DNA from: Ianthella basta
Taxonomy: Eukaryota; Porifera; Demospongiae; Verongiida; Ianthellidae
Length of the DNA stretch: 64,000 nucleotides
Assembly: GCA_964019415.1 (NCBI GenBank)
Contig: OZ025876.1
Location: 513,622 to 577,621 of the forward strand
Direction: 5' to 3'
The first letter of the stretch is position 1, and each line of letters starts with the position of its first letter. The position numbers were made by a program, and so were the translations under genes. Of the stretch, positions 23,021 to 33,708 are shown piece after piece. The notes under the pieces were generated by a model. It was not told where the DNA came from and searched no databases. It saw only the letters and a list, made by a program, of their open reading frames with translations.

Positions 23021-23355
23021 TAGTCTCGTCCCCAGCCCGCTTTCGGCCGCCATTTTGCAATGGCCCGAAAGGTGGTCTGGCACATTTGCTCGATATTTTG
23101 ATACCGGCCTTGGGGCGCTTGCCAAAATCTTGGCAAGCGCCTCCATGTCTTGCGATATGCAATTTAGCAGCTTCATTCGCTCACCTACGTGAGTCATATT
23201 TAGGTATTCTATCAAATGAGATCAAACTGTACCCAATTTTACCGCTTTCACAATTTTGAACGGTGGCCTGGTACAGTTTCTCAATGTCCGTTACCGCCCC
23301 TTAAGGCGATTCTAGTAATCGCCCCAATCATTGTGCTTCTTGCATGCATGTGACG
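23021..23355 (+). repeat. Left terminal inverted repeat of the 6.24-kb transposon
   Basis: About 335 bp, mirrored at 28,925-29,260 with a few per cent mismatch. It contains subterminal short palindromes such as gcgcttgccaaaatcttggcaagcgc (26 bp; arms 11 bp). The match fades near gcatgca(t/c)gtga at about 23,350. Confidence 0.9.
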
Positions 23356-23359
23356 CAAC

Positions 23360-23545
23360 ATACCGAAAGTTTTTAATTAATCAGAATATCGAGCAAATGT
23401 GCCAGACCACCTTTTGGGGGGCTGGGAACGAGACTAGATGCCCGATAGTCTCGTTCCCAGCCCCCCAAAAGGTGGTCTGGCACATTTACTCAATATTTTG
23501 ATTAATTGGAAACTTTCGGTATGTCGCGTCACATGTATGCATCCG
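23360..23545. repeat. Internal palindrome carrying two more copies of the transposon end
   Basis: A copy of the terminus ends at 23,437 (acgagacta) and another starts at 23,447 (tagtctcgttcccagcc), separated by exactly 9 bp, gatgcccga. The arms are about 80-95 bp and near-perfect inverse complements (taccgaaagttt / aaactttcggta). So 23,021-23,437 could be a 417-bp deletion derivative next to a full element starting at 23,447. Confidence 0.8.
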
Positions 23546-23582
23546 CTGCAAGAAGCCTGTTTTGCTATTCTATGTCGCTCAC

Positions 23583-26500
23583 ATGCGGTGTATCATCTGC
23601 GACCAGGAAACTACCCATCACCGTTATATAACGGCAGCCTGGATCAGTGGCCTAGGCCTACCCCACGCCGTACGAGTGCGGATAGAAGACAATGCCTTGG
23701 GGAAGTTAGCGTGCAGGGCCTGCTATCGTTTGGGAGAGCAGGTCGTGCAGAAGATTAAGTCGCTGCGCGACTCTTTAGCGGTACTAAGTGGCATCACGGG
23801 CATAGCCTTGGATGTAGCTATCAACGCACTGGAGACAGAGCAGCTGAACATGGATGAAGTTCCTCCAGTCGAGTCACCAGTTAGGCCTGATTCAGACGTA
23901 AGGAAGCGCCCCCTAACAAGCCCCGATCAGACATCGCCTGCCATCGAGCGCGCTAGCAAGCGAATCAATGTTTCCCATACCCCCGACAAGGAGCAGCCAC
24001 CACGTTCAAGGAGGAATCTGTTTGGAACAAATCAGGTTGCACAGTCAGCTTCACCAAGAATTCAGGTGATTACTTTAACTATACGTAATTAGCTGGCTAC
24101 ATTATTTATTTAATTATATTATATTATATTATTTAGATTAGTGGAGTATATTGTCACTTGCACTGTATATATGTATATAATATATATAGACCTCTTGAAG
24201 GGGCTGTATTAGGTGATATTTCCCGAGGTCGAAGGCCAAGGGATATATCACCAATACAGCAATACCAGTTAAGGAAATCATGTGCATGCAAATAGGTGAT
24301 ATAACATGGTTTCCTTGGTAACGGTATATATACTGTATATATATAATATATTGTTTGGCTTGATCCCTAGTGCTTTTAATTATTTTCTGCACATGTGCAC
24401 TCTATATTGATATACGACATTGATATAGGATATATATACATCTATATGATATATTGATATTGACATTGATATACGTTTTCAGCATGCATGCAGATAGCTA
24501 TAGCTATAGTCGATAGCTGATATATTGCATTGTTCTGGCATATGCATGCATGTGTGTAGGTTGACCAGAAGTCACATCGTGTCCATACTCCCTGGAAGCA
24601 TGTTGTGCGTACGCTACGCCTGAAGAGGACTCAGTACAGTGTCAGGACCCTACTGAAGAGCACCCCACTCAGAGATGAGGTCATACAGAATGTTTGCACT
24701 GCAATACAGACTGAATGCAAATCTCTTTGTAGGGCTGGACCTCGGCCTGCAGCTGGTACAACATCATTGCTGAGGAAGACTTCGGTAGCTGACATGAAGA
24801 CATTCACATGGCAAAGGCTTTTATTGTTTATTGGCAAGCAAGCTCCTGTTCTGCTTGCAATTGTGAAAACTGCAGTAGAGAAATCACCTAATGGAGGATT
24901 CAATATTGCAGCTGCAGGAATGGCTATTGCCATTATGCTGAATGCACGAAACAGGTTTTTATGCCACACACAAGCTGTTCTTTCTATTTTTCTCTATCGC
25001 AGTGGTGCAACCAAGGAGGTTGGTTTAAGTAATGTTTACATTACTATTACATGTACAGAATGACTTACTATAAGCTCTATGATTTGCTCTATTTTAGGTA
25101 TTCAACGTTCTCAACAAGATGTGCATCTGCTCATCTCATAATGCCACCCTGAATTACATGCGAGCTTGTCGACATGACTTTGACAAGCCTGTTCAATTGT
25201 GGAAATCATCCATGGAATCTTGCATGTTAACTCCAGAATCAGGTGAATTTGGCGATCCGACAAGCTATATGATTGTGGGTGACAATTTGGACAAAAATTT
25301 TCACCCTAGACACATGACCCTGGATAAGCAGGTGCACTCAGAGCACATGTTTCACTATTTTGGAGTGAAGAATCGTGTTGTCAGTAGGCACCCACTGACT
25401 GACAATGCTCCTGCTAGCAAGCTTAGTGATCTCGGCCCAGGAGACTTCCTGCCAAGTGTGGATGACAGCCTACAGCTGAGAGAAGATTACATTACTCTGA
25501 TGTGTAGGATTGCCCTTGAGAAATTCCCCTTTTTCAGAAAGTTATTTGGCGACATTGTTCCTCAGCACATACCACATCAATATGCAAAGGAAATGAAGAC
25601 AAAATCTGAAGTGGTAAGTGTATGTATATAATATGCATGCATGTATACTATATATTTTGTGTACCTCTGCTGATTGTACATGCAGGTGACACTTGGTGTG
25701 CTAATGAAGGATGAAAACACACGTGAGGATATGATCGCTATTGCTGAGCATGTAATTGACAATTATGTGCCCATGGTTGCAAGTGGAGAGGCAAATGAAG
25801 ATGTGGCATATGTTCAAGTACCATTCGTTGGAGATCAGCTCACAGTGGAACGATTGCGTAATATACAAAGAGCCAGAAGGACAGCAGACAGTGTGCAGGA
25901 ACGTTTAGAACCTCTAATACCAATGGTTGCTGATTGGCATGCAAAGCAAAGCCTATATGGGGTATGTTTGATGCATTTCATATTTCAGTGTGCATACATG
26001 CATACTATATTAGTATGAATATTAGCACTATGTGTGTCATTCACCACATGCAGGTTATGATGAATAGATTGTTCAGTGGTACATCAAGTCAAGAAGGAGG
26101 AACCCTCTTCCAGTTGCGTAATCTCATAAACAGAAGGAACGTAAGCCATGTCACACAGGGAAAGGTCAATGAAATAGAAGATTTTTTTGAGTTGGTGACA
26201 GTTTGTCACATTCAGGCTGTGTTCATGCTGCATTTTGGCATGAACGACAGAAAAGGCTTCCCAACTGTTAACATGCCTACTGAAGATGAGATACGCCATC
26301 TGAATAGCCAGCAAAGGATCAGTCTTCTGAGGGGAAAGGTAGCAGACATTGTTGACAAGTACATCACCACTAATTGGGCAAGAGGAAGAGCAACATCTGA
26401 CAACATGAGAGGAGTTACCAGAACAGAAAGTGTCCCTGAAGATCATAGCTACAGTTCCCCAGCCGGCCCAGTTACACCTGCTTCTGGACCACACTCTGCT

Positions 26501-27178
26501 GAAAATGATGGTGTTTTGGCCTATGCTTGCGCTGTATTGAGTGACGGTATGTTCATGCTGGAGTTTCGGGATGCTATTCGTGAAGGCGATGGTAGGAGAG
26601 TTTTAAGGTGTTGGACAGTTATGATGCTGTACTTCAAGGCTGCCCAGCGGGTGAAGTATGCCTTGGAGGGATTCCACCTCCTAGCCCAGATTAAGGCACT
26701 GCTTCCTAGGCGATTGGCAGAGGAGGTAATGTGGAATAGGTTTGTGAACACTTCTGGGATGCCAGGGAGAAACATCTCCTTAGATTTCCACATGGAGCAT
26801 ATGAACAGAAGGTACAAAGACCAGATGTCACGAATGGGCTCGAATGTTTCAAAGAAAACACTGGATGCTCTGGGTCAGGCATTTCGTCACTCTGAAGCCA
26901 TATCCAACAACTTGCGAGACAGTACACATGTCCACGCACCTTCAGGCAGGCATTCTGTTGCTGATACAGAAAAGGATGAGAATGCCATCCTAAAAGAGTT
27001 GAGGTCGTCACAGGTATTTACCTACATTCCTGGAAGATATCATGCATCTTTCAAGAACATACAAAGTAATGTTTTTTCTGCCATTGATGCAGATGCATAT
27101 TTACAGTGGTTACAAAGGTGTTTGGAACAATGCAGGAAAGAACAGCAAATTGACAGTTTACTACATGATAGGTCTTGA
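23583..27178 (+). CDS. Transposon-encoded DUF6589-like protein (five exons)
   Basis: Exons 23,583-24,065, 24,560-25,018, 25,098-25,613, 25,686-25,961 and 26,054-27,178 (TGA). All introns are phase 0 with GT/AG borders; the protein is about 952 residues. The N terminus has two CxxC pairs (CIIC at 3-6 and CRAC about 40 residues later), likely a zinc-binding fold, then a basic, Ser/Pro-rich linker. The central block contains IVGDNLDKNFHPRHM, reminiscent of the conserved GDN-D-N stretch in DUF6589 proteins of cnidarians, sponges and fungi. That assignment is from memory of the family. The C-terminal half has regular His/Asp/Glu-rich helices (VKYALEGFHLLAQIKALLP). The first in-frame ATG before CIIC was taken as start. 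It is the best candidate for the element's transposase, but no catalytic triad is proven. ROCO genes have coding VNTRs and ankyrin repeats; this gene has neither, so it is foreign to the locus. Confidence 0.75.
24066..24559 (+). other. First intron of the DUF6589-like gene, AT-rich with a hairpin
   Basis: The longest intron of the transposon gene. It contains a near-palindrome at about 24,203-24,260 (gctgtattaggtgatat ... atatcaccaatacagc) and runs of TATA. No coding signal is seen. Confidence 0.6.
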
Positions 27179-27310
27179 CGATACTATACATTATAAAACT
27201 GAGAATTCATATTATACTATTGTGCAACTACAATTTTTGCTTGATCTTTTACTCAACATGTACATTGCAATATCAATTTATGGATATAAAATGAAATTAT
27301 AAACCATAAG

Positions 27311-28909
27311 TCATAATTGCTCTTTTAAGATTTCAAACAGGTCAACAGCCACAGTTCTGCTAATTGGAACTAATGCCATAAGGTCATCAGCACAGGTGAT
27401 AGATGATGTACTATATATAGTAGCCAGTTTGTCTAGTATGGCTGGAGTGAGACCTGTTGACAAGTTCACACCAAGAATCAAAGGAATCCCAGAGGGACAG
27501 AGAGAGTCACGGTAGGCTTGCATTGCCTTTCTCACTCTTTCAGTTGATACATCAGAGACGTCCATGCATTGAAGTGGGTCAGTCACCCGGTGAGATACAT
27601 TACAACTGCTATGGTAACTGGCATCTATGCTACCAGAACACACATCACAACATCTCTGTTGGGGAACACAAATGGCTTCACACTCAAACATGTCTGCTAA
27701 GAGAGACCTTCGACATTCACTGGTGTTGGTGCAGTACCTGATCATGTCTTCTCCAACTGGAACAGTGCAGGATGTAAGGTCAGTGGAATGGAAGTAGAGC
27801 CGTGCCTCTGATAGCAATCCATCTCTGCCTGCACGCCCACATTCCTGAATGTATGTTTCAGTGTCTTCAGGTGGTAGCCAGTGTACAATTTTTCTTACAT
27901 TAGGCACATCCATACCCATTCCAAAAGCCACGGTGCAAATGAGAACTCTGATGGTGCTATTTGGTTTTGAATAAGAATTGATAATAACATCCTTTTCGTT
28001 TGCTGCTGCATGGCCCACAAACTTTGCAATGAGGCGATTCTGGGTCAGCTTTGGTGCATTTGGTGGATAACACAAAGATGATCCAAGTGACAAAATGAAG
28101 TAGTCTAACAGGTCATCACAGTGTTTGTAGTTTCTACAGAAAATAATTGTTTTGTCACAGCACGGACCCATTGTAACCAGGTCATGCACAATAGGTGCAA
28201 ACACAGACAAGTCACCCTTCTGCTCTAATTGTGACACATGGAAGCTGATATTAGGCTTCACTGCGGGGAGATTCACAACTGTAGCATGTTTCATTCCAAG
28301 AATACGCATCACAGCTTTCCTCGTTGAAGAGGTTGCTGTTGCTGTCAGGGCCATTATATGTACTCCTGGAGGCACCAAAGAACGAATTTCCCCAATCTCT
28401 GCATATTCCTTTCGAAATCCCGACAACCCCCATGCTTTGCACAGGTGGCATTCATCTACAACTAGTCCTCTTAAATTAGACTGATAGATAGGGTTCCTAA
28501 ACATTTCCCTCCACCGCAAAACAGATACAAGGGCTTCTGGACTAATGAACACTAGCTGACACTGTCCAGCTTCCACAAGTTCCTCAGACTTCTTATCTGT
28601 CTGGCCTGAACCGACAAATTGCGCGTTCAATCCTTTAGATTGATACTTTGCCACTTGCTCTTGCATTAATGCAATCAGAGGAGACACCACAACCACGATC
28701 GAACCTTCTCTTCCCTCTAGCAAGTCAACAGTCCATGGCAAAATAGCGTAGCATAAAGACTTCCCTTCGCCAGTCGGCAATGAAACGAATACATCGTGCC
28801 CCGAAAGAAACTCCAGCACAACTTCCTCTTGTACCTGCTTGACCTGAGGGTAGCCAAGCTTCGAAGCTGCTTCGCGTATAGCCCTTTTCTCTACCAGACT
28901 TTTCTCCAT
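27311..28909 (-). CDS. Transposon-encoded RecQ-like DNA helicase
   Basis: Single-exon ORF of 532 residues from ATG 28,909; the frame stays open upstream into the TIR, but this Met precedes the conserved core. Superfamily 2 motifs in order: QVQEE (motif 0), LPTGEGKS (Walker A), VVSPLIALMQEQ (Ia), VVDECHL (II, DECH in place of DEAH), ALTATAT (III), VAFGMGMDVPNV (V), QECGRAGRDG (VI). A RecQ zinc-binding segment follows with CRRSLLADMFECEA and CCDVC. No HRDC domain. RecQ enzymes unwind DNA 3' to 5' using ATP. Sitting inside the TIRs and tail-to-tail with the DUF6589-like gene, it is probably part of the element's transposition machinery (inference). No frameshift or stop is seen. Confidence 0.9.
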   Translation of the reverse strand: MEKSLVEKRAIREAASKLGYPQVKQVQEEVVLEFLSGHDVFVSLPTGEGKSLCYAILPWTVDLLEGREGSIVVVVSPLIALMQEQVAKYQSKGLNAQFVGSGQTDKKSEELVEAGQCQLVFISPEALVSVLRWREMFRNPIYQSNLRGLVVDECHLCKAWGLSGFRKEYAEIGEIRSLVPPGVHIMALTATATSSTRKAVMRILGMKHATVVNLPAVKPNISFHVSQLEQKGDLSVFAPIVHDLVTMGPCCDKTIIFCRNYKHCDDLLDYFILSLGSSLCYPPNAPKLTQNRLIAKFVGHAAANEKDVIINSYSKPNSTIRVLICTVAFGMGMDVPNVRKIVHWLPPEDTETYIQECGRAGRDGLLSEARLYFHSTDLTSCTVPVGEDMIRYCTNTSECRRSLLADMFECEAICVPQQRCCDVCSGSIDASYHSSCNVSHRVTDPLQCMDVSDVSTERVRKAMQAYRDSLCPSGIPLILGVNLSTGLTPAILDKLATIYSTSSITCADDLMALVPISRTVAVDLFEILKEQL

Positions 28910-28924
28910 CGGACAGCTACCGGG

Positions 28925-29260
28925 GGACGTGTTCTCACGTGCATGCGCAGCAAATGGGGCGCTTGCCAGAATCGCCTCAAGGGGCGGTAGCGGACATTGA
29001 GAAATTGTACCAGGCCACCGTTTGAAATTGTGAAAGCGGTCAAATTGGGTGCAGATTGGTCTCATTTGATAGAATACCTAAATATGACTCACGTAGGTGA
29101 GCGAATAAAGCTGCTACATTGCGTATCGCAAGACATGGAGGCGCTTGCCAAAATCTTGGCAAGCGCCCAAAGGGCGGTATCAAAATATCGAGCAAATGTG
29201 CCAGACCACCTTTCGGGCCATTGCAAAATGGCGGCCGGAAGTGGGCTGGGAACGAGACTA
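28925..29260 (-). repeat. Right terminal inverted repeat of the 6.24-kb transposon
   Basis: Reverse complement of 23,021-23,355; ends GGGCTGGGAACGAGACTA and is followed directly by the 9-bp duplication GTCCGACCC. The helicase start codon lies 16 bp inside it, so the TIR probably holds the helicase promoter. Confidence 0.9.
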
Positions 29261-29297
29261 GTCCGACCCCCCCTGCGGTCTGGCGAGCCAGACTAAA

Positions 29298-30140
29298 ATG
29301 GCAGGAATAAAATGGCGACCAGCTGCTGTTGGGAGCAGTTCGAGCCGCTTAGCTAACTTACTTCAGCGCAGGGTAGGCTGCCCAGCCGAAATAGCACACT
29401 TCATTTTCATCTGTTCGTATTCGGAAGCGGACGACACGAGTACGCCACGGAAGTTGGACGTGGTCGACAGCAACTTACGAGGGCGAGTTGCGTGTCAGAA
29501 TACAGTCCCACTGTTTCCCACCGTACTTCTGTACTGAATGGTGAGGCGCTGCACAGTGCAATCGCTCCACCAGCAAGCACGGTGGTAGTGAGAGTGATGT
29601 GTGCGCATGAAGCAGTGTTGTGTTCAGGTTGTGGATATTTCACCTGGTCACTGGTTGTGTTGTATGGTGGCAGCAAGCTGCTGTTGGGTGTTTAGTATGT
29701 TAAGGACCACCTCAGTGGGCCCTCATGTGTTTGTGTAGCTAGCTAGCTAGCTACAACCACACACTCCAGATCATCAGCCCTTCACCACTAGTGCACCCAT
29801 AGTCACTAACAACAGCCTCCTGGATGTGTGCTGTGTTTCACATTGCATCTCAGGTGAACAGGCAGGAAGATATCACTCTAAAGAATGTGCTACTGTTTAC
29901 AATGGTCCATTGTAGTAAGTCTCTGTATATGGCATTCTTGATGACACTCCTGTTCTTCACTGTCCTGTATGTATGTATGTACATGTGTGTAACATGTCTG
30001 TGTGTGCATGTGTGTCACTGCGTGCATGGGTCTCTGTGTAATTGACAGCTTGACACATGCAGTTCTTACTCACAGACTGAGCAGCCCAATGTATGTGCCA
30101 TTTTAGACATGCACGTTTGAGCAGCATGTGTCCCTCCTGA
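29298..30140 (+). pseudogene. Decayed plus-strand gene, version T2, block 2
   Basis: 5' exon open for 79 codons from ATG 29,298 (SRLANLLQRRVG, later RKLDVVDSNLRG). The middle exon is 29,854-29,914 (61 nt, VNRQEDITLKNVLLFT), and the last exon is degraded, ending TGA at 30,138-30,140. The gene begins 38 bp right of the transposon. Confidence 0.4.
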
Positions 30141-31037
30141 CTTCTGTAGTCACGTGTAGTATACGAAAATGACATGACAGTCTCCTGAAATATAACTCAA
30201 CACATTATCACAAGGGCAGTGGAAAAGGGGGAGCTAGGGGGCTGTAGCCCCTCCAATAATTCTTGACCCCAGAAGAGTGGCTATAAGCCTGACTGTCGTT
30301 ACCACTATGCAGTCCCCTAAGTCATGTTCGCCAACACTGTTGTGTCATGTTTTGTATCACATGTACACATGCTGCAACTTCACATGTGCCCTTCCATGTA
30401 TTCATGTATGGCACTGCATATGTATGGTACCCATTGTACAGACCATCCAAAAGGAGTAAATGTTAGATAGACTTAAAATGCAGTGGCACACACAATTACA
30501 CAAATAACACAAGTCAACTATTCTGAATACACCTCGACTTCATTCACTCCATTTCTGTTCGCTTCTCCTTTACTTCTTCTCTTTCCCTTGTGACCATTTG
30601 TTGCCCTCGTGGGTGCTTCCATCATTGCAATCGGAGCCTCCATCTCTCCTCCCCAGAGAATGACCTCAAAGGACTCATCACCACTCCCTTCCATGGGCAC
30701 AATACTGTGGGTGCTTACTTGCTCTGACGGGAATGTGCACCGTGACAGCATGTGTCTCTTACCTTTTTAGCTGTAGACCTGTGTTGTATCTGGTGGAAGT
30801 GGATACTCAACACGCTCATGTACCTATGCCTCTGACAGGTGGTTAATCAGAGATACTGATCGTCTGTAATCACCAGGAAGCATCTCCTCCTCAAAACAGC
30901 TGAAATTCTAGCATACTTGCTCTGGCGGGAATGTGCATGGTATCGGATGGTGTTGAATAGGCTCTGTGTCAAAGCTTGACTGGATAGATCAATTCTTGGC
31001 TGCACGCAACACACTTTACTGCTGCCATCATGTGATA

Positions 31038-31117
31038 TACCGAAAGTTTTTTATTACTCAAAATATTGTGCAATTGTACCAGACCACCTTTTCGATGGGC
31101 TGGTTCACTATAGACTA
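31038..31117. mobile_element. Solo terminal fragment of the TAGTCTCGT family (block 2)
   Basis: Same fossil as at 11,499-11,576, here ending ggttcactatagacta. Confidence 0.55.
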
Positions 31118-31267
31118 TCACTGCCACTGAGTTAGCTAACCAATCAAATTTGATCTAAGTGTGACCAATCAGATCTATTCTAATGGTAACCAGTCAGATG
31201 GGATCTGGTTGGTTACTGTCTAAAGGCACATCAATGAAATAGTACACCCCAAGCCACACCCAAGTTG

Positions 31268-31289
31268 CCCCCCCCCCCCCCCCCCCCCC
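31268..31289 (+). repeat. Poly-C tract, 22 bp
   Basis: Uninterrupted C run at a site that is C-rich but shorter and interrupted in the other blocks (11,734; 44,592; 62,786). Confidence 0.9.
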
Positions 31290-32845
31290 ACTACCAGTGA
31301 CCCATGCACACTCACTCCAGGAGGCTTCACAAAGTACGGTATCTTCCCTCTCTGCCAGTCATTGAGGACCATCTTTGCCACTGTGTTTGCATCAGGCACA
31401 TTGTCCTGAGTACGTGGGAGGGAGTGTCACACACACACAGTATAGCATGCTACCAATGTATTCTTGAGTCACTCCACTCAAATTGCTATATTAAACAGAG
31501 ACCTCCAAATTCTGAGTTGTTGGTGACGTCTTGGTTGCTATGTTGCCATGGCAGCTGAATGTCAATAATTATTAGATGCTACTCTCATGAAAATTACTTT
31601 GGCTGTATTCAAAACATGCCACAATACATCAATCATATACAGGCTGTTTTTTTTCAAAACCTATCTTTTAGGAGCTACACGAGCCTTGAAAGTGCCTTAA
31701 TCGCACAAACGGCCCAAAAAGTGCGTGACGGACAAACTGACCCACAAACCAAATGCATAACCCCTGTTGCACAATCACGCACGGGGTAACAACACTAGCT
31801 AGCTGGCTAATGATCATTCCCCTCTGGGGAAACAAGGTTGCATTCGTCTTGAAGGAGAAGGCTGTCATCCTCAACACACTATTGGCATGTGCACAGGTAA
31901 GGTTCTATCTAGGCTGTACATATTTGGGAGGGGGAGGGGAGCTGTAGTGGTCAAAGCATGCCTCCCAGGGAGACCTGTGGTCATGCCCCACACCAGGAAA
32001 GTTTTGAATTTTAGGCCCTCTAAGAGTAATTCCCATCCAATTTGAGATATAAAATTACATTGCTGCCATTTTGACTTCACCATTCGTTAAATGACAAACC
32101 TTCAAACGTTTTCCTGTCTTAGCAGCCAGTTTTGTCAGGAAGTCCTCTGCATTATCCCAATCTTCCATGCCATACGGCTTACAAAGGTACTCTGCCTTCA
32201 CTCACTCCAAGAGAGGAGGGATGTGCTGCCAGGGGTCCTTCACATTCTCAACACGAACCTACAAAATGGAAGTGGGAACAGGCATGATGAAGTGCAGACT
32301 TAAAACATAAGGTTTCTTCTTCATGCCATGCCCACAAACTATATCTGCAAATTAATGAATCCTACCTGAAAACACCAAACACAACACATTTTGTATCAAA
32401 GTGCTGAATTACAGAAGCACGTTACATCTGATCATTCCACATATATATGTTCATGCAGATACAAGCATCAAAAGTCCTGGAGCAATGCCATGAGATAAGG
32501 CAGGCCCAGAGGAAGGACTTTAATGTGATCAGGCCACGTCAAGGCAATCTTACCTAGATGGCCACATGCATTGCTATACAAAAGGCCAGGTCTAAAAATA
32601 TGGTCAGGCCATGGCCTGGGCTGTTCTGCCGGACATGTAAGGCAACTTAATCTGAGCAAATACTAAGCAGAACTGGTCGAAACTGATTGCTACTAACAAC
32701 GATATACCTCTCCTCGGATCATTCACGTCCACACCGCTACGAATGAGCTCTTGAACTCGCTTGGGACTCCGCTTTGCAAGGCCGCCTCCATTTTCAGCCC
32801 ACTCTCGACCACGCCTCTATTGCGACACTTCATCAGTTGAAATAA

Positions 32846-33708
32846 ATGGCCGCCAACTCGGTTCGAAGTGGAGCCACTTCGCTAGCCTTCTTGAGCAAAG
32901 GTTAGGTTACTCAACCTACATAGAAGACTACGATTTTATCTGTACGTATATTCAAAATTGGATGACAAGACTATGGTGCGGAAGTCGGACGTGGTCGAGA
33001 GAGCGAGAGGTCGCCTTGAGCGTATCTAGATAATTCAACGTCAGAGGGAACCACGTGATTGGGGCTCATGGCACTACTTCATACTGTCCTCCTACACTGA
33101 ACGGTGAGTCGCTGCACAGTTTTACCAGCAAGGACGTTGAGGGTGATGTGTTCATGAATTGGACCTTTCACTTGGTCACTGGTTGTGTGTGAATGATGGT
33201 GTCGAGCTACTGTTGTGTATTGTATTAATGGCCGCCTCAGTGGGCCCTCATGTGTGAATATAACCACACACTCCAGATAGGCCCTTGACTGCTAGTGCAC
33301 CCGTGATCACTAACAACAGCCTGCTGAATGTGTGTTACGTTCAACATTGCTGTACACTTCTCAGGTGAACAGGTTTGAAGACATTACTCTAGATACTGGT
33401 TACAGTGGTCCACTGTCAGTAAGTCCCTGTTGTAATAGTATTGGCTTCTTGTGTACATGTGCATCACGTCTGAGTGAGTCTGCCGCAGACTGTGTCTGTG
33501 TGTGTGTACTTGTGTGCATGCATACACACGTGTGAGTGTGTGTATGCATGTCACCGTGTCTGTGGGACAAGTGTGTCTTGTATCCATGTAATTGTCACAT
33601 TGACATGTGCACATCTTTCTCACTGTAGCCCAATGCGTGAAACACTCGAGCAATCTCCTGACAAAGGCCAAGACGCAGGTTGGAGCAGTGTCCATCCACT
33701 CCTCCTGA
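32846..33708 (+). pseudogene. Decayed plus-strand gene, version T1, block 3
   Basis: ATG 32,846 now reads only 16 codons (MAANSVRSG...) before a stop; the homologous SLLEQRLGYSTYIEDY pattern is in another frame. Middle exon 33,365-33,418 (54 nt); last exon with QCVKHSSNLLTKAKTQVG ends TGA 33,706-33,708. Confidence 0.4.

Larger units (their letters stand above)
23021..29260. mobile_element. 6.24-kb DNA transposon: long TIRs, 9-bp TSD, DUF6589-like gene plus RecQ-like helicase
   Basis: The ends are TAGTCTCGTCCCCAGCCC (left) and GGGCTGGGAACGAGACTA (right). Inverted repeats run about 23,021-23,355 and 28,925-29,260. The 9-bp sequence GTCCGACCC flanks both sides (23,012-23,020 and 29,261-29,269), and the paralogous empty site in block 3 has it once (42,710-42,718). 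Inside, a five-exon plus-strand gene (23,583-27,178) and an intronless minus-strand helicase (28,909-27,311) converge with 132 bp between their stops. No recognised DDE, HUH or tyrosine recombinase was identified by eye, so the family is unassigned. Both genes are open and splice sites are intact, so the insertion looks young. Confidence 0.9.
22203..29295. mobile_element. Outer inverted-repeat element with the 6.24-kb transposon nested in it
   Basis: The left end TAGTCTGGCTTGCTAGACCG (22,203) is mirrored by CGGTCTGGCGAGCCAGACTA at 29,276-29,295. A related segment in block 3 (41,870-42,728) lacks the nested transposon and shows about 800 bp of shared non-coding sequence. The left flank cccacgcctgtg matches the uninterrupted site in block 1 (9250-9262). 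The right flank in block 2 does not repeat it, so this side may have been trimmed. Confidence 0.55.
30520..32760 (-). pseudogene. GNL2/NOG2-like C-terminal unit gamma
   Basis: Start exon near 32,760-32,715 is frameshifted. GNL2 exon 32,258-32,100 carries the same in-frame TGA as unit beta. The next exon, 31,405-31,316 (CTCAG|GACAAT...GGA|GTGAGT), keeps the [20 protein letters not shown] pattern. The Lys/Arg-rich exon (about 30,740-30,525) is fused by an internal deletion to the last segment: GKRRSKGEANRNGVNEVEVY then a stop. The joined exons are not a functional GTPase because the G domain is missing. Confidence 0.65.
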
